NCBI RefSeq assembly: GCF_044872765.1
Contig: NZ_CP085253.1
Coordinates: forward strand, 1,426,001-1,490,000
Source: Micrococcus sp023147585
GTDB lineage: Bacteria > Actinomycetota > Actinomycetes > Actinomycetales > Micrococcaceae
Length of the DNA: 64,000 nucleotides
Reading direction: 5' to 3'
Below, one piece after another: positions 48,814 to 56,901 of this stretch (its first letter is position 1; every line of letters starts with the position of its first letter). A model generated the notes under the pieces. That model was not told the DNA's origin. It worked only from the letters and a program-made list of their open reading frames with translations, and did not search any database. Made by a program: the position numbers and the translations under genes.

Positions 48814-49815
48814 GTGGACCTGCAGCAGCTGTTCGCCGAGCTGGCCGACGTCCCCTGGCTGCTGACCGTCCTGGACCTGGTGGGGGTGTTCTTCTTCGCG
48901 GTCTCCGGGGCGCTGCTGGCCGCGCGCAAGGACTTCGACCTGGTGGGCTCCGTGGCGTTGGCCCTGTTGGCGGGCCTGGGCGGCGGCATCACCCGGGACA
49001 TCGTCCTGGACCGAGGCCTGCCGGCATCGCTGCAGGACCCGATCTACCTGGCCCCGCCCGTGCTGGTGTCCCTGCTGGTGTACGTCAAAGTGATCCACCC
49101 GAACCGCCTGAACCTGACCATCACGCTGTTCGACGCGGCGGGCCTGGCCCTGTTCACGGTCTCCGGCGTGATGATCGCCCACGCGATGGGCGTGCACCCG
49201 GTGTCCGTGGTGGTGGTGGCCACCGTGGGCGCCCTCGGCGGCGGGGTGCTGCGGGACATCGTGGCCAACGAGGTGCCGTCCATCTTCGACCCCCGCGGCG
49301 TGTACGTGATGCCCGCCGTGGTGGGGGCGGCCGCGGCGGAGCTCGTGGCGCAGCGCGGTGCCCTGAACGCGTTCACGGGCTTCCTGATCGCGCTCCTGGT
49401 CTTCACGGTGCGCATGCTCGCGTACCGCTACCAATGGCGCCTGCCCGGCGCGGACGTCAGCCAGGACAAGGACCGACTGGACCGCCTGCGCCGCCTCGCG
49501 GAGCAGGCGCAGAAGGCGGCCGTCCGACGCGCGGCCCGCGCCCGGGAGCGGGGGCCGCGGGCGGCCTTCGGCCCCGCCGAGGAGTACGAGGGCCAGGTGC
49601 GCGTGGAGGACTGGGACCCGGACACCCAGGCCATCACGGTGGTGGACGAGGCGACCCGCCAGTCCGTTCGTTACCACCCGGAGACCGGCATCATGGACGT
49701 CACGGACCTGCGCACCGGCCGCACCCGGTCCTACGACGACCCGGACGACGACTGGGTGGTGGACACCGGCTCGGCCGAGGGCGCGGACGCGGACCGGGAC
49801 GACGCCGGCCGGTGA
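48814..49815 (+). CDS. TRIC-family cation channel (UPF0126), second copy with extra C-terminal domain
   Basis: Predicted 333 aa from GTG 48814 (GAAAGGAG upstream). TRIC core as above: LDLVGVFFFAVSGALLAARKDFDLVGS, GLGGGITRDIVLD, ALGGGVLRDIVANEVPSIFDPRG. Residues about 210-333 are a charged cytoplasmic tail with a coiled-coil (DKDRLDRLRRLAEQAQKAAVRRAARARERG) and a small beta-rich end (DTQAITVVDEATRQSVRYHPETGIMDV). The tandem arrangement suggests a heteromeric channel or sensor-channel pair. Confidence 0.88.
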   Translation: MDLQQLFAELADVPWLLTVLDLVGVFFFAVSGALLAARKDFDLVGSVALALLAGLGGGITRDIVLDRGLPASLQDPIYLAPPVLVSLLVYVKVIHPNRLNLTITLFDAAGLALFTVSGVMIAHAMGVHPVSVVVVATVGALGGGVLRDIVANEVPSIFDPRGVYVMPAVVGAAAAELVAQRGALNAFTGFLIALLVFTVRMLAYRYQWRLPGADVSQDKDRLDRLRRLAEQAQKAAVRRAARARERGPRAAFGPAEEYEGQVRVEDWDPDTQAITVVDEATRQSVRYHPETGIMDVTDLRTGRTRSYDDPDDDWVVDTGSAEGADADRDDAGR

Positions 49816-49836
49816 GACGGTCTATGCTGGAGGTCC

Positions 49837-51384
49837 ATGACCGGCACCGCAGACAGCGTCCCCACCATGGCCCCCTCCACCTCGGACTCGACCTCCCGCC
49901 CCCTCGGGTTCGACCGGGAGAAGTACATCGAGCTGCAGTCCCAGCACATCCAGGAGCGCCGCCGGCAGATCGGCGGGAAGCTGTACCTGGAGATGGGCGG
50001 CAAGCTCTTCGACGACCTGCACGCCTCCCGCGTCCTGCCCGGCTTCACCCCGGACAACAAGATCGCGATGCTCGACCGCATCAAGGACGAGACCGAGATC
50101 CTGGTGTGCTTCAACGCCAAGGACCTCGAGCGGAACAAGGTCCGCGCCGACCTGGGCATCACGTACGAGGACGACGTCCTGCGCCTCGTGGACGTGTTCC
50201 GGGAGCGCGGGTTCCTGGTGGAGCACGTGGTGGTCACGCAGCTCGAGGACTCCAACCACCGTGCGCTGGCGTTCCTGGAGAAGCTCGAGCGCCTCGGCCT
50301 GAAGGTGGCCCGCCACCGCGTGATCCCCGGCTACCCGCACGCCATGTCCACGATCGTCTCGGAGCAGGGCTTCGGCGCGAACGAGTGGTCCGAGACCACG
50401 CGGGACCTCGTCGTCGTGACGGCCCCCGGCCCGGGCTCCGGCAAGCTGGCGACGTGCCTGAGCCAGGTGTACAACGATCGGCAGCGGGGCATCCCGGCCG
50501 GCTACGCGAAGTTCGAGACGTTCCCCATCTGGAACCTGCCGCTCGAGCACCCGGTGAACGCCGCCTACGAGGCCGCCACCGTGGACCTGGACGACATCAA
50601 CCTGATCGACCCGTTCCACCTGGCCGAGTACGGCGAGCGGGTGACGAGCTACAACCGCGACGTCGAGGTGTTCCCGCTGCTGTCCGCGCTGCTGGAGAAG
50701 GTCACGGGCACCACCCCGTACAAGTCCCCCACGGACATGGGCGTGAACATGGCCGGCGCGGCGATCGTGGACGACGAGGTGTGCCAGGAGGCCGCGAAGC
50801 AGGAGATCATCCGGCGCTACTACAAGGCCCAGGTCAACGAGGCCCTGGAGGGCGCGGACGACACCGAGTCCGAGCGCGTGGCCCTGGTGATGTCCAAGCT
50901 GGGTCTGAGCTCGGAGGACCGCCCGGTGGTGGGTGCCGCGCAGCTGGTGGCCGAGCGCACCGGTGAGCCCGGCGCGGCCGTGCAGCTGGCGGACGGCACC
51001 CTGGTGACCGGCAAGACCTCGGAGCTGCTGGGCTGCTCCGCCGCGGTGCTGCTCAACGCCCTCAAGGTGCTGGCCGGCATCGAGGACGACGTGCACCTGC
51101 TCTCCCCCGCCTCGATCGAGCCGATCCAGACGCTCAAGACCGTGCACCTGGGCTCCAAGAACCCGCGGCTGCACACGGACGAGGTGCTGATCGCCCTGTC
51201 CGTGTCCGCGGCGACCGACGAGAACGCGAAGGCGGCCGTCGAGCAGCTGGCCAGCCTCGAGGGCTGCGACGTGCACACGACGACGATCCTCGGCTCCGTG
51301 GACGAGGGCATCTTCCGGTCCCTGGGGATGCTCGTGACGAGCGAGCCGAAGTTCCAGAAGAAGGGGCTGTACCGGAAGCGGTGA
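49837..51384 (+). CDS. DUF1846 family protein
   Basis: Predicted 515 aa, the family's normal size. Marks: GFDREKYIELQSQHI, GGKLFDDLHASRVLPGFTPDNKI, VCFNAKDLERNKVRADLGITYEDDVLRL, TAPGPGSGKLATCLSQ (P-loop-like) and SPTDMGVNMAGAAIVDD. Biochemical role not established in the family to my knowledge. GGAGG and a TATGCT box both precede ATG 49837, so the start is secure apart from possible leaderless use. Confidence 0.92.
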   Translation: MTGTADSVPTMAPSTSDSTSRPLGFDREKYIELQSQHIQERRRQIGGKLYLEMGGKLFDDLHASRVLPGFTPDNKIAMLDRIKDETEILVCFNAKDLERNKVRADLGITYEDDVLRLVDVFRERGFLVEHVVVTQLEDSNHRALAFLEKLERLGLKVARHRVIPGYPHAMSTIVSEQGFGANEWSETTRDLVVVTAPGPGSGKLATCLSQVYNDRQRGIPAGYAKFETFPIWNLPLEHPVNAAYEAATVDLDDINLIDPFHLAEYGERVTSYNRDVEVFPLLSALLEKVTGTTPYKSPTDMGVNMAGAAIVDDEVCQEAAKQEIIRRYYKAQVNEALEGADDTESERVALVMSKLGLSSEDRPVVGAAQLVAERTGEPGAAVQLADGTLVTGKTSELLGCSAAVLLNALKVLAGIEDDVHLLSPASIEPIQTLKTVHLGSKNPRLHTDEVLIALSVSAATDENAKAAVEQLASLEGCDVHTTTILGSVDEGIFRSLGMLVTSEPKFQKKGLYRKR

Positions 51385-51554
51385 GCTGAGGCGCAGCTTC
51401 CGCTCGCACACCACGGACGGCCGGCACGCTTTCGCTGACGCGACGAGACGGCTGCCGAGGGTGGTGGGCGGACCGGTCAGGAGGCCCCGGCGGCGCGCCG
51501 GGGCCTCTGCTCGTCCACGACGGCGATGATCTGCTCCGCGACGACGGCCCTGGT

Positions 51555-52496
51555 TCAGGCGACGTCCTCAACCGTCGCCGAGAGAAACCGTTCGTAGGCC
51601 CACACCAGGTTGTTATTCCCGGGGCGGTCGGTCCGACGGGCGGGAACCTTCATCAGAGGCTTGCCGTGAAGTTCCTGGAGTCCGTGCCGCAGCATGGGAC
51701 CGTCGACCTCATCCAAGAGATCCTGGCGGATCTCGACGATTGGCACGTCCTTTGTGGGCCGAATCCCGAGAAAGCGCCGATCAAATGCCGCGTGATGAAT
51801 CTTGCACAGCGCCATACCGTTCGTGACGTCAGGGACGCCCTTATCCTCAGAATCCGGGATGATATGGGCTGCATCCAGGAGCTCCGGGTGCGCGAAGTTG
51901 CAGACAGCGCAGTGGTCCTCATACGCCACGAGCACGGTAGAGCGAAACACGGGCTGATGCAGACGCACGACAGTTTCCCGCTTCATGTAACGCCGCAACG
52001 CGGTCACCAGTTCTGAACCCCCGTCGCGCTCTGGAATTTCACTCGCGTCTTCGAGCGGCGCCAGGACAAACTGCTGGCGGTCACGCTCCTCGTTGACGAT
52101 GTAAACGGGGGTCGTCACCTGGTACTGGGGCGGCTTCCCTCCAACACCCGTGAACCAGATGATGGGCAGCTGCTGTTCCATGGCGCGCCGTAGACCCGCA
52201 TTCTCCGGGTGATTGGGGTTGTCGCCACGCCACTTGTAGCGATGCAGGCCATCCTCACCGAGAGCGTCGTTATAGGGACGTTCCTTCCCGGGGGCGCGGT
52301 AGGTCGTCACGATCGAGAGCGTCGCCTCAAATGTGGCCGGCTTCCATATGCCCTGGTAGGAGGGAATCAGGCGGAACGGTTCTCCCTGGAACCGAAAGTC
52401 CGCGATCTCATCGCGGGTCAGAGAAATCTGACGGTCAAAGGTGCGCTGCTCGAGCCATGCGATCGCTGCGTGCCGCAGGCCTTCCGGTTCAGCCAT
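51555..52496 (-). CDS. HNH endonuclease, probable restriction-type nuclease
   Basis: Predicted 313 aa. The N-terminal domain (about 40-150) contains HRYKWRGDNPNHPENAGLRRAMEQQLPIIWF-type sequence found in putative modification-dependent HNH restriction enzymes. The C-terminal HNH has zinc pairs Cys196/Cys199 (CAVC) and Cys231/His234 (CKIH) with catalytic His211 (DAAHIIP) and Asn226. The gene is visibly richer in A/T than its neighbours, including codons rarely used elsewhere here, suggesting acquisition. No methyltransferase is adjacent, so a stand-alone (type IV-like) nuclease is likely. GAGGGGG precedes ATG 52496. Confidence 0.85.
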   Translation of the reverse strand: MAEPEGLRHAAIAWLEQRTFDRQISLTRDEIADFRFQGEPFRLIPSYQGIWKPATFEATLSIVTTYRAPGKERPYNDALGEDGLHRYKWRGDNPNHPENAGLRRAMEQQLPIIWFTGVGGKPPQYQVTTPVYIVNEERDRQQFVLAPLEDASEIPERDGGSELVTALRRYMKRETVVRLHQPVFRSTVLVAYEDHCAVCNFAHPELLDAAHIIPDSEDKGVPDVTNGMALCKIHHAAFDRRFLGIRPTKDVPIVEIRQDLLDEVDGPMLRHGLQELHGKPLMKVPARRTDRPGNNNLVWAYERFLSATVEDVA

Positions 52497-52560
52497 AGAT
52501 ACCCCCTCGTCAGTGGAGCCTCATGACCGGCCACCGTATGAGCCGCAGGCTATCAACAGC

Positions 52561-53655
52561 TCACCCGAACTCCGCCCACACCCGCCGCTCGCCCCCGTCC
52601 ACGGTCATCACCCCGCCGTGCGGCAACACCCACTGCGGCCGGGTGTGGCCGAACGGAACGCCCACGCACACCACCGCGTCCGGGTTGTAGCGCCCGACCT
52701 CCTCCAGCACCACATCACCCTGCTCCTGGCGCAGCCGCGCCCGCTCCTCCGCACCGCGCGGCGCCTCGAAGGAGCTCGTCGGCGGGCGGGCCGCCAGCAC
52801 GGCGGCCACCGCGCCGAGCACCCCGCGCTCGCCCAGGATCCGCAGCAACCGCCGCACTTCCCCCGCCGACGGCAGCTCCTCGCTCGTCTCGATCAGCAGC
52901 ACGCCACCCTCCAGCGCGCCCAGATCAGAGGGTCCGCGGCCGGCCGCCATCACCCACGGCAGCACCTCGAGGCAGCCACCCCATGTCCGGCCGGTCACCG
53001 CGCGCCGCGGCCCGGCCCAGCGCCACGGTGAGGCGCCCGCGCCGGGCGCGCCGCCGTCGTCGTCATGGGGACCCGGCACCGGCTCCCGCTCCCCGAACTC
53101 GCTCAGCGCGCGCGGGTCCAGCCAGTCGACGCCGTGGTCCTCCGACTCCCCCGGCTCCGTGATCTCCAGCCGCTCCCCCGTCAGCAGGGCGGCCCGCAGG
53201 GACGCGGCGTGCACCTCATCCACAGCCGGTCCCGGCCCCAGGTGCACCTGGGTGGAGCCGCCATAGAAGCTCGCCACGCCGTTCGCCCACAGCCACTGGT
53301 GGAGGTTGGTGTTGTCGCTGTAGCCCAGGAACGGCTTAGGGTCCGCGCGCAGGGCCTCGGCGTCCAGGTGGCCGATCACCGTGATCTGGTCCTCCCCGCC
53401 CACCGTGGTGATCACCGCCCGGATCTGGGGGTCCGCGAACGCCGCGTTGAGGTCCCGCGCGCGGTCCTCGGGGCTCGCCCCGAGCTGCCGGGTGGTCGGG
53501 TACTCCACCGGCACCAGGACGGTCACCTCGGCCAGTCGATGCATCGCCTGCTCGTGCACGGCGGGGGCGAAGCCGGGAGCCGCGAACGACGGCGAGACGA
53601 CGGCGATCCTGTCGCCCGGCTGGGCCTTGGGCGGGTGGACGAGCGGCTGAGTCAT
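52561..53655 (-). CDS. S66 family peptidase (LD-carboxypeptidase/MccF-like)
   Basis: Predicted 364 aa. Serine carboxypeptidase with nucleophile Ser113 in FLGYSDNTN, Glu in LLIETSEELP and His in GVPFGHTRPQW, the S66 triad. The family includes muropeptide LD-carboxypeptidases (LdcA) and microcin C self-immunity hydrolases (MccF); IETSEE and the lack of a signal peptide lean to MccF-like. An Asp/Gly-rich loop (GPHDDDGGAPGAG) is inserted. TACGCT lies six bases before ATG 53655, a leaderless start. Confidence 0.9.
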   Translation of the reverse strand: MTQPLVHPPKAQPGDRIAVVSPSFAAPGFAPAVHEQAMHRLAEVTVLVPVEYPTTRQLGASPEDRARDLNAAFADPQIRAVITTVGGEDQITVIGHLDAEALRADPKPFLGYSDNTNLHQWLWANGVASFYGGSTQVHLGPGPAVDEVHAASLRAALLTGERLEITEPGESEDHGVDWLDPRALSEFGEREPVPGPHDDDGGAPGAGASPWRWAGPRRAVTGRTWGGCLEVLPWVMAAGRGPSDLGALEGGVLLIETSEELPSAGEVRRLLRILGERGVLGAVAAVLAARPPTSSFEAPRGAEERARLRQEQGDVVLEEVGRYNPDAVVCVGVPFGHTRPQWVLPHGGVMTVDGGERRVWAEFG

Positions 53656-53684
53656 ACCGGGAGCGTAGCCAGCCCCGGCCGCCC

Positions 53685-55232
53685 TCACCGCAGGGGATGC
53701 TTCATGATCTTCCCGGTGGTGTTCTTCGGCAGACCGTCCAGGACCGTCACCGACTGGGGGCACTTGTAGGCGGCCAGCCGCTCGCGCACGAACTCCAGCA
53801 GCTCGCCGTCCTCCACGCTCGTCCCGGCCTCGAGCGAGACGTACGCCACGACCTCCTCGCCGAAGCGCTCGTCCGGCAGGCCGACCACGGCGGCCTCGGC
53901 CACGGCGGGGTGCTCGTACAGCACCTCCTCCACCTCGCGCGGGTACACGTTGTAGCCGCCGCGGATGATGACGTCCTTGAGCCGGTCCACCACCAGGTAG
54001 TAGCCGTCCTCGTCGCGACGGGCGAGGTCGCCGGTGCGGAGCCAGCCGTCGTCGTCGAAGGCCGCGGCCGTGGCTTCGGGCAGGCCCAGGTACCCGGACA
54101 TGATGACGTCGCCGCGCATGCGCAGCTCGCCGGCGGTCTCGGTGTCCCCCTCGGGCACCTCCACGCCCTCCGACGTCACCAGGCGGAACTCGACGCCGTC
54201 CATGGGCAGGCCCACGGTGCCGGGGCGGCCCGGGCGGTCGATCGGGTTGAAGCTCACCGCGCCGGAGCCCTCGGAGATGCCGAACCCCTCCCGCAGCGGC
54301 ACACCCCACGTCTCCTCGGCGGTGCGCAGCGTCTCCACGGGCAGGCTCGCCCCTCCCGAGATCAGGAAGCGCACGGCGGAGACGTCCAGCGCCTGGCCCT
54401 TGGCCCGGCGCGCGCGGACGGCGCTGACGAGGGCGCCGTGGATGGTCGGCACGCCCGGGATCACGGTGACGCGGTCCCGCACGATCTGGTCCAGCGCCTC
54501 CTGCGGCGCGAACCGGGATGTCACGGACATCATGGCGCCCATGTAGATCGCCGAGTTCAGCACCACGGACAGCCCGAACACGTGGAAGAACGGCATCACC
54601 GCGAAGAGCGTGTCCTCCCGCCGGACCCGGGTCATCGACTCGACCGTGGCGATCGCGTTCGCCCGCACGTTGGTGTGGGTCAGCTGCGCGCCCTTCGGGC
54701 GGCCCGTGGTCCCGGACGTGTAGATCACGACGGCGGCGTCGTCCCCCTCGCCCCGCGGCGCCTCGAGGACGGGTGCGACGTCGGCGACGAACGCGGTGAT
54801 CGCGTCCGGCGCCGTCGTCACCAGCGGGATCCCGACGGCGGCCGCGGCCTGCGCGCCCGCGTCCATGCCGGGCAGGGTCCACAGGAGACTCGCACCCGAG
54901 TCGGTGAGGTAGTACTCGAGCTCGCGCGCCGTGGAGAGCGGGTTCAGCGGCACGACGACCGCCCCGAGCCACGCCGTCCCGTAGAACACCGCGGGGAACA
55001 CGAGCGTGTTGGGCACGAGCAGGGCGACGCGGTCGCCGGGGCCGACGCCCATCGAACGCAGATTCCCGGCGGTGCGCTGGGCGAGGTCCAGGAGCTCGGC
55101 GTAGGTGAGCTCCTGCTCCCCCTGCCGCCAGGCCAGCTTCTCGGGCACGTCCGCCGCGGTGCGCGTCAACAGCTCGGCGATGTGGCCGGCGCGGGCCATG
55201 GGGCTCGCGGAAGGATCGGGGGTCGTGCTCAT
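53685..55232 (-). CDS. Long-chain/medium-chain acyl-CoA ligase (copy 1)
   Basis: Predicted 515 aa ANL-superfamily ligase. P-loop VIYTSGTTGRPKGAQLTH, FFHVFGLSVVLN, GFGISEGSG, DDDGWLRTGDLARRDEDGYYLVVDRLKDVIIRGGYNVYPREVEE and C-terminal catalytic Lys in LPKNTTGKIMK. Activates a carboxylic acid to its CoA thioester. AGGAG precedes ATG 55232. Very similar in motif detail to the ligase at 56902-58488, so a local duplication is likely. Substrate unknown. Confidence 0.92.
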   Translation of the reverse strand: MSTTPDPSASPMARAGHIAELLTRTAADVPEKLAWRQGEQELTYAELLDLAQRTAGNLRSMGVGPGDRVALLVPNTLVFPAVFYGTAWLGAVVVPLNPLSTARELEYYLTDSGASLLWTLPGMDAGAQAAAAVGIPLVTTAPDAITAFVADVAPVLEAPRGEGDDAAVVIYTSGTTGRPKGAQLTHTNVRANAIATVESMTRVRREDTLFAVMPFFHVFGLSVVLNSAIYMGAMMSVTSRFAPQEALDQIVRDRVTVIPGVPTIHGALVSAVRARRAKGQALDVSAVRFLISGGASLPVETLRTAEETWGVPLREGFGISEGSGAVSFNPIDRPGRPGTVGLPMDGVEFRLVTSEGVEVPEGDTETAGELRMRGDVIMSGYLGLPEATAAAFDDDGWLRTGDLARRDEDGYYLVVDRLKDVIIRGGYNVYPREVEEVLYEHPAVAEAAVVGLPDERFGEEVVAYVSLEAGTSVEDGELLEFVRERLAAYKCPQSVTVLDGLPKNTTGKIMKHPLR

Positions 55233-55338
55233 ACGGGTGCTCCTGACGGGTCTGTCCCCGCGGGCGAGGCGCGAACTTTTCGCTTCACCCTACGGGCCGT
55301 GTGCCCGCGGGGACCGCTGGAGGTGCTCCGCGGACACA

Positions 55339-55368
55339 GACGCGCCCCGCGATGCCGCGGGGCGCGTC
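55339..55368 (-). terminator. Hairpin after the SDR gene
   Basis: GACGCGCCCCGCG (55339-55351) pairs perfectly with 55356-55368, loop ATGC, 51-80 bases past the SDR stop on the minus strand. Confidence 0.65.
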
Positions 55369-55418
55369 GGTCATGCCGGGGCCGGACGGGACGACGTCGT
55401 CCCTCCGGCTCACCTGGA

Positions 55419-56168
55419 TCACGGCGCCGTGTAGCCACCGTCCACCAGGTGGTAGGAGCCGGTGATGAAGGAGGCCTTCTCGCTGAGCAGGAAGCTCACC
55501 AGGTGGGCGACCTCTTCGGGCCGGCCCAGGCGGCCGACCGGGTGCTTGGCCACGAGGGCGTCCTTGACCTCGGCGGGCAGGTTCGCCAGCAGCGGGGTCT
55601 CGATGTAGGCCGGGCCCACCGCGTTGACGCGCACGCCGCGCGGGCCGTAGTCCACACCGGCCTGCTTGGTCAGGCCCACCACGCCGTGCTTGGCGGCGGT
55701 GTAGGCGGAGGCGCCCACGCCGGTGGCCACGGAGCCGTGGATGGAGGACATGTTCACGATCGCGCCGCCGGCCTTCTCGATCTCCGGCAGCTGGTACCGC
55801 ATGCCGTAGAGCACGCCGTTGAGGTTGATGTCGATGACCTTGTCCCAGTCCTCGAGCGCCAGGTCGCCGGCGGCGTCCGGGCCCGCGCCCACGCCCGCGT
55901 TGTTCACCGCCAGGTGCAGCCCGCCGAACTCCTGCACGGCGAACTCCACGGCCTTCCGGTTGTCCTCCGGGGAGGCGGAGTCCAGCTTCGTGGCCTTGGC
56001 CTTGCCGCCGGCCTCGGTGATCTCCCGGGCCACCCGCTCGGCGGCCTCCAGGTTGATGTCCGTGACCACGACCTTCGCGCCGTTCTGCGCCATGTCCTTG
56101 GCGCACGCCTCGCCGATGCCGGAACCGGCGCCCGTGACGAGGGCGACCTTGCCGTTGAACTCCACCAT
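55419..56168 (-). CDS. Short-chain dehydrogenase/reductase (3-hydroxyacyl/hydroxybutyrate type)
   Basis: Predicted 249 aa classical SDR, the usual FabG length. ALVTGAGSGIGEACA, VNNAGVGAG, Ser in VNMSSIHGS, catalytic Tyr/Lys in AYTAAKHGVVGLTKQ, and the C-terminal ITGSYHLVDGGYTAP. GGAGT before ATG 56168. It sits between two acyl-CoA ligase genes, so it may act on a hydroxy- or oxo-acyl compound; specificity unknown. Confidence 0.9.
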   Translation of the reverse strand: MVEFNGKVALVTGAGSGIGEACAKDMAQNGAKVVVTDINLEAAERVAREITEAGGKAKATKLDSASPEDNRKAVEFAVQEFGGLHLAVNNAGVGAGPDAAGDLALEDWDKVIDINLNGVLYGMRYQLPEIEKAGGAIVNMSSIHGSVATGVGASAYTAAKHGVVGLTKQAGVDYGPRGVRVNAVGPAYIETPLLANLPAEVKDALVAKHPVGRLGRPEEVAHLVSFLLSEKASFITGSYHLVDGGYTAP

Positions 56169-56297
56169 GCTGCTCACTCCTTGAAGCCGTCGGGGATGTC
56201 TGCGGACCCGGACTCCGGACCCGTTCCCCGCGCTAGGGCGAGTCGTCAAAACCGGCCAGGCCCCGTCATCGCCGGCAGGACCACCTAGGCTCGGCCC

Positions 56298-56861
56298 ATG
56301 ACCACCGTGTTCTACGACGACCAGGGCCGGCCCGAGCCGCCGCTGTCCGCGAGCGAGGTGCAGACCCTCCTCGGGTTCCTCGACTTCCAGCGGGCCACGC
56401 TGCAGTGGCGAACGAGCGGCCTCGACACGGGAGCGCTGCGCCGCCGGCTCGACGGCCATCCCTCCGAGATGACGCTCGGCGGGCTGCTCAAGCACCTGGC
56501 CTACGTGGAGTTCCACTGGTTCGAGGAGTGCGCCCTGGCCGAGCCGACCTCCGAGCCGTGGGTCTGCGTGGACTGGAGCGAGGACGAGGACTGGGACTGG
56601 CACAGCGCGGCCCAGGACACCTCGGAGGAGCTGCACGCCCTGTGGGAGCGCGCGGTGGACCGTTCGCGGCAGATCGTGGTCAGGCTGATGGCCGAGGCGG
56701 AGGACGACGACGACGCGCTCGCCGCCACCCACGACGCCTGGGGCGGCCGCGCCCAGGTCTCCCTGCGGTGGATCCTCACGCACATGATCGAGGAGTACGC
56801 GCGCCACAACGGCCACGCGGACCTGCTGCGCGAGCAGATCGACGGCCAGACCGGGGAGTAG
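56298..56861 (+). CDS. DinB/DUF664-type putative thiol-dependent enzyme
   Basis: Predicted 187 aa. Four-helix DinB-like fold with metal-ligand histidines in LLKHLAYVEFHWFE and ILTHMIEEYARHNGHADLLRE. In actinobacteria such proteins can be mycothiol- or bacillithiol-dependent transferases/isomerases. The central acidic segment (VDWSEDEDWDWHSAAQD) is typical of DUF664. TAGGCT lies six bases before ATG 56298 (leaderless). It is the only plus-strand gene in the 51.5-64 kb block and is convergent with copy 2 of the ligase. Confidence 0.85.
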   Translation: MTTVFYDDQGRPEPPLSASEVQTLLGFLDFQRATLQWRTSGLDTGALRRRLDGHPSEMTLGGLLKHLAYVEFHWFEECALAEPTSEPWVCVDWSEDEDWDWHSAAQDTSEELHALWERAVDRSRQIVVRLMAEAEDDDDALAATHDAWGGRAQVSLRWILTHMIEEYARHNGHADLLREQIDGQTGE

Positions 56862-56901
56862 CGGGCCCGACGCCCCGATGGCACCGCGGCGCCCTCCGGC
56901 G

